A stretch of DNA of 34,595 bases from an uncultured Oscillospiraceae bacterium. Lineage in GTDB: Bacteria > Bacillota > Clostridia > Oscillospirales > Oscillospiraceae. Both the position numbers and the translations under genes were made by a program. Position 1 is the stretch's first letter. Every line of letters begins with the position of its first letter. This document shows positions 31,988 through 34,595 of this stretch, in pieces. The stretch covers positions 1 through 34,595 of the forward strand of contig CANREY010000015.1 of NCBI GenBank assembly GCA_947629755.1, written 5' to 3'. A model generated the notes under the pieces. That model made no database searches and had not been told where the DNA came from. It was given only the letters and a program-made list of their open reading frames with translations.

Positions 31988-32803
31988 GTGATACTCGTCG
32001 ATAAAAATATAAAAGTATTTGTCGCAAACGGAACCCACTGGCACGAAGGCGAAACTGCAATAATAGGAGGTTCGCCGGAGAATATTACAAACATTGGTTA
32101 CGATCTGGTGGCAGGCAAATTTGCCGTTGATGGCAAAATGGTCGACGTGTGCGCACTCAACCCCGGCGAGTCTGTCTTTGTAGAGTCAGTTGAGACGGTG
32201 GAATTTGATAATTTGACTGTGGGGCGGATTTCGCTTAAAAACAGCAGGATCCGCATGGGGCTGACGCTTGACTCCCCCACATATCAGCCAGGGCATACAA
32301 CGAAGATCTATTTCCGCCTGACAAACATATCAAAAGCCATAATTGATCTTGAGGCCGGCCAAAAATACGCCACCGTCATTTTTGAACAGCTCAGCGAGGA
32401 ACCTGATTCCCCTTATGACGGCGCCTTTCAGAAGGAATTTTCCTTCAAGGGCCTTGCTGATTACAAATCCGAATACCTGCATCAAATCCAATCGCTTGAA
32501 GGCAAAGTAAAGGATATTGAGTCTCTTGAAAAGAGCATTTATGCCAATGCGCTCGCAATTCTGGCGGTTTTTGTTGCTGTTTTTACGCTGTTGAATATCA
32601 ACATCTCAATGGCAAACGCTTCCGCGTCTGTGATTGACTTTTTGATATTCAACTTGTCCACTGTTGGAGGCGTAAGTGCCCTGGCGCTACTCTTGTCGGG
32701 CATTTTGGATAAGCGAAAGTATAGCAAGAGCTTATGGTGGATTCCTGGGATCTGTCTGGTTGCGCTGGTAGCTATTGGAGTTTTCTTGTGGGCGACTAAG
32801 TAA
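31988..32803 (+). CDS. dCTP deaminase/dUTPase-fold domain with coiled coil and C-terminal membrane helices
   Basis: GTG at 31988 (AAAGGG 8 nt upstream) gives 271 residues; ATG at 31982 is an alternative. Residues 1-137 follow the dCTP deaminase pattern: NIGYDLVAGKF, ALNPGESVFVESVETVEF, VGRISLKNSRIRMGLTL, YQPGHTTKIYFRLTN, and LEAGQKYATVIFEQL. The family's catalytic glutamate, in the strand before the final Asn, appears replaced by Arg110, so deamination is doubtful. A coiled coil (about 155-184) leads to three membrane helices (about 186-206, 214-239, 249-268). The gene is visibly more AT-rich than its neighbours and stands alone, which suggests transfer. A membrane nucleotide sensor, perhaps in phage defence, is inference. 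Confidence 0.75.
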   Translation: MILVDKNIKVFVANGTHWHEGETAIIGGSPENITNIGYDLVAGKFAVDGKMVDVCALNPGESVFVESVETVEFDNLTVGRISLKNSRIRMGLTLDSPTYQPGHTTKIYFRLTNISKAIIDLEAGQKYATVIFEQLSEEPDSPYDGAFQKEFSFKGLADYKSEYLHQIQSLEGKVKDIESLEKSIYANALAILAVFVAVFTLLNINISMANASASVIDFLIFNLSTVGGVSALALLLSGILDKRKYSKSLWWIPGICLVALVAIGVFLWATK

Positions 32804-32931
32804 AAGCATAATGCTTGTCGTAAGGTCGCGGTCAGTCATCATTCTCCCCGCGGCAAGACCATAAGATGTAACAAAGCGTTTTCTGCCTGTCCCGCTTTAT
32901 AATCTTTTATGGCACATGTGATAGAAATTTG

Positions 32932-32960
32932 CCGCCTGCGGAAAACCGCAGGCGGTTTTT
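32932..32960 (+). terminator. Terminator between the dCTP-deaminase-like gene and ttcA-like gene
   Basis: CCGCCTGCGG-AAAA-CCGCAGGCGG is followed by TTTTT. It is a 10-bp stem between two convergent genes; the T run serves the plus strand. Confidence 0.9.
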
Positions 32961-33796
32961 CATCTCTCGTCGTACCACTCCAAGAAAAAGTGCTCCTCGC
33001 CGCGTGTCTTGTAGGCGGGGAAGGTGTCGAGGCTGACCTCGTGAATGGCGTTGAAGATGCTCTTTTCCACGTTTGGGCTGGTCTTTTTTATCTGCGCTAT
33101 GAGCTCCTTCGTCTCCCGGCGCTTGCCGGAGAGCTCCCCGGCCTCGATGCCGGCGGTGAGCTTGCAGGCGCAACGGATAAACTCAAGGCCGTTGTACCTT
33201 GCCCATGCGATAATGTCCTCCTCGTGGACGCAGTAGAGAGGACGAATGAGCTCCATTCCGGGAAAATTCGCACTGTGGATCTTTGGCATCATGCCCTGGA
33301 GCTGTGCCCCGTAGAGCATGGCCATCAGCGTGGTCTCGATGACATCGTTGAAGTGGTGTCCCAGCGCTATTTTGTTGCACCCCAGCTCCCGCGCCTTGGC
33401 GTATAGATGCCCCCGGCGCATTCTGGCGCACAGATAGCAGGGGTTTTTATCCGTGGCGTCGGCGGCGGCGAATATGTCGCTTGAAAATATCTCCGCCGGA
33501 ATTTTCAAAAGCTCTAAATTCTCCTCGATTTTCCGCCGGTTTTCCCCGTTGTACCCCGGATCCATCACCAGATATTTCACCTCAAAAGGGTATGCCGAGT
33601 GGCGGTTCAGCTCCTGCATGAGCTTGGCTAAGAGCATGGAGTCCTTTCCGCCGGAGACGCACACGGCGATCCGGTCCCCCTCCTTTATGAGCTCGTACCT
33701 GTTGACGGCGTAGGTGAAGGGGTTCCACAGTTCTTTTCTGTATTTTTTTATTATGCTCCGCTCCACGCTCTCGGCGTAGCTAAGCTCCCGTCCCAT
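32960..33796 (-). CDS. TtcA-like tRNA thiolation PP-loop ATPase
   Basis: Enzymes of this family adenylate and thiolate cytidine 32 of tRNA with an iron-sulfur cluster. The 278-residue protein has the ATP pyrophosphatase motif SGGKDS (48-53), the pair CYLC (Cys120, Cys123), ALGHHFNDVIETTLMAML, and a further cysteine candidate at RCAC (Cys209, Cys211), as expected for a [4Fe-4S] TtcA-type site. Other PP-loop relatives such as TilS lack this cysteine pattern. It starts 2 nt after the methyltransferase stop, with GAGGG upstream, so the two are co-transcribed. Confidence 0.87.
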   Translation of the reverse strand: MGRELSYAESVERSIIKKYRKELWNPFTYAVNRYELIKEGDRIAVCVSGGKDSMLLAKLMQELNRHSAYPFEVKYLVMDPGYNGENRRKIEENLELLKIPAEIFSSDIFAAADATDKNPCYLCARMRRGHLYAKARELGCNKIALGHHFNDVIETTLMAMLYGAQLQGMMPKIHSANFPGMELIRPLYCVHEEDIIAWARYNGLEFIRCACKLTAGIEAGELSGKRRETKELIAQIKKTSPNVEKSIFNAIHEVSLDTFPAYKTRGEEHFFLEWYDER

Positions 33797-33798
33797 GC

Positions 33799-34464
33799 TC
33801 AGCCCTCCCTCGTGTCCGCCCGGAGCACCGCCGTGGCGCCCCAGTGGGCCAGAGCTTTCACCGACGAAAACCCGGCCGCTCGTAAGATTTCCGCCTCGTG
33901 CTCCTCCGTCAGTGGCGTGTCGTAGTGGTACATGCCCTCGTCAAGGCCCTGCTCCTGTCTCAGGACCCGGAGGTCCTCAAAATACTGCCGCTCCAGCTCC
34001 TCGCTCTCGGCAAAATAGTCCGTGAGGATAAAGTACCCTCCCGGCTTCAGCGCGTCCCGGAGCCTGCAGTACAGCGAGAGCTTCCTCTCCGCTGTGAAGT
34101 GGTGGAGCGACTCCACCGACACCGCCGCGTCGTAGCCTTGTCCCAGCTCCACGTCAAAATATGTGCCGCAAATGAGCTCAAGGCCCGGCCGGCCCGGAAA
34201 TTTGTTTTGAAGGGCGTCAAGCATTCCACGGGACAGGTCGATGCCAGTCACATGGGCCTTGGGAGCTATGGCGAGATATTCCTCCAGCTCCAGCCCCGCG
34301 CCGCAGCCCAAGTCCAGCACCCGGCAACCGGGGAACGCGGGCAGAAGGGAGGCGGTGAAGGCGTAGAAGTCCGCGGCGCCCCCTATATCCCGGCGCATGT
34401 GCCCGTCGTAATCCGCGAGCCTTTTTTCAAAAAACTCCGCCATTTTCTCAAGCGCGTATGACAT
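33799..34464 (-). CDS. Class I SAM-dependent methyltransferase
   Basis: The 221-residue protein has the SAM-binding motif I VLDLGCGAGLELEEYL (49-64), the acidic post-I residue in VTGIDLSRGMLDAL, motif II-like YDAAVSVESLHHF, and LKPGGYFILTDYFAES. The substrate cannot be inferred. The tight link to the TtcA-like gene suggests tRNA modification but small-molecule targets are equally possible. ATG at 34464 follows AAAGGGG at 9 nt. Confidence 0.88.
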   Translation of the reverse strand: MSYALEKMAEFFEKRLADYDGHMRRDIGGAADFYAFTASLLPAFPGCRVLDLGCGAGLELEEYLAIAPKAHVTGIDLSRGMLDALQNKFPGRPGLELICGTYFDVELGQGYDAAVSVESLHHFTAERKLSLYCRLRDALKPGGYFILTDYFAESEELERQYFEDLRVLRQEQGLDEGMYHYDTPLTEEHEAEILRAAGFSSVKALAHWGATAVLRADTREG

Positions 34465-34504
34465 CTGACGCCACCCCTTTCTCGGCTCGATTTCCTGATA
34501 TAAC

Positions 34505-34531
34505 AAAGAGGACCCGCAAAAGCGAGTCCTC
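34505..34531 (-). terminator. Terminator after tRNA-Trp
   Basis: On the minus strand GAGGACTCGC-TTTT-GCGGGTCCTC (one wobble pair) is followed by TTTGTT. It lies 2 nt after the tRNA 3' end and ahead of the methyltransferase. Confidence 0.8.
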
Positions 34532-34533
34532 TC

Positions 34534-34595
34534 TGGCAGGGGTTGAAGGGATCGAACCCTCGGCCTACGGTTTTGGAGACCGCCGCTCTACCAGC
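34534..34595 (-). tRNA. tRNA-Trp (CCA anticodon), partial
   Basis: The minus strand reads the D-arm, an anticodon arm GCGGT-CTCCAAA-ACCGT with anticodon CCA, the T-arm with GGTTCGATCCC, and the acceptor 3' strand ending in an encoded CCA at 34534-34536. The 5' part of the acceptor stem lies beyond the window edge. Confidence 0.92.

Noticed and set aside
31988-32803. Ordinary housekeeping dCTP deaminase
   Set aside because: The apparent catalytic glutamate is replaced by arginine, and half of the protein is coiled coil and membrane helices.

Overview
The window is a chromosomal segment of a fairly GC-rich, low-AT Firmicute of the class Clostridia, most likely in or near the Oscillospirales. 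This rests on the S10-spc-alpha ribosomal protein order, a zinc-type S14, a KOW-domain gene between map and infA, a THF riboswitch in front of folT, an SLH-domain surface protein, and short palindromic repeats of a kind common in gut Clostridia. The species cannot be named from the sequence alone.

Positions 1-16470 (minus strand) hold a complete S10-spc-alpha superoperon. In transcription order it runs rpsJ, rplC, rplD, rplW, rplB, rpsS, rplV, rpsC, rplP, rpmC, rpsQ, rplN, rplX, rplE, rpsN, rpsH, rplF, rplR, rpsE, rpmD, rplO, secY, adk, map, a KOW gene, infA, rpmJ, rpsM, rpsK, rpsD, rpoA, rplQ. A consensus-like promoter lies about 410 nt upstream of rpsJ and creates a long, hairpin-rich leader. 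Spacing is mostly below 25 nt, except for two gaps (rpsJ-rplC and rpsH-rpsN) that carry copies of one palindromic repeat.

Positions 16531-22484 (minus strand) hold several short units. dusB, an ECF sigma factor and an anti-sigma-like protein fused to an extracellular VanX-type peptidase are joined by two GTGA overlaps. Next come hpf, an unpaired fumarate hydratase alpha subunit, and ybaK together with an E2-like acyltransferase domain that lacks its catalytic histidine. The E2-like gene is divergent from a TetR gene.

Positions 22557-24582 (plus strand) carry tetR, a histidine phosphatase, and folT under its own promoter and THF riboswitch. tatD (minus) and secG (plus) follow. A small XRE regulator and a large SLH surface protein are transcribed divergently from promoters that share one -35 box. 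The SLH gene is split by a frameshift at an A8 tract.

Positions 29124-34595 hold a block of strong hairpins, then pta, a small membrane protein and nfo (minus). A visibly more AT-rich plus-strand gene encodes a dCTP-deaminase/dUTPase-fold domain attached to a coiled coil and three membrane helices. A TtcA-like PP-loop enzyme, a methyltransferase and a partial tRNA-Trp (minus) close the window.

The best candidates for undescribed biology are the sigma/anti-sigma-VanX fusion module and the membrane-anchored dCTP-deaminase-like protein. Next are the rpsJ leader with alternative hairpins, the His-less E2-like protein, and the shared -35 switch in front of the SLH gene.
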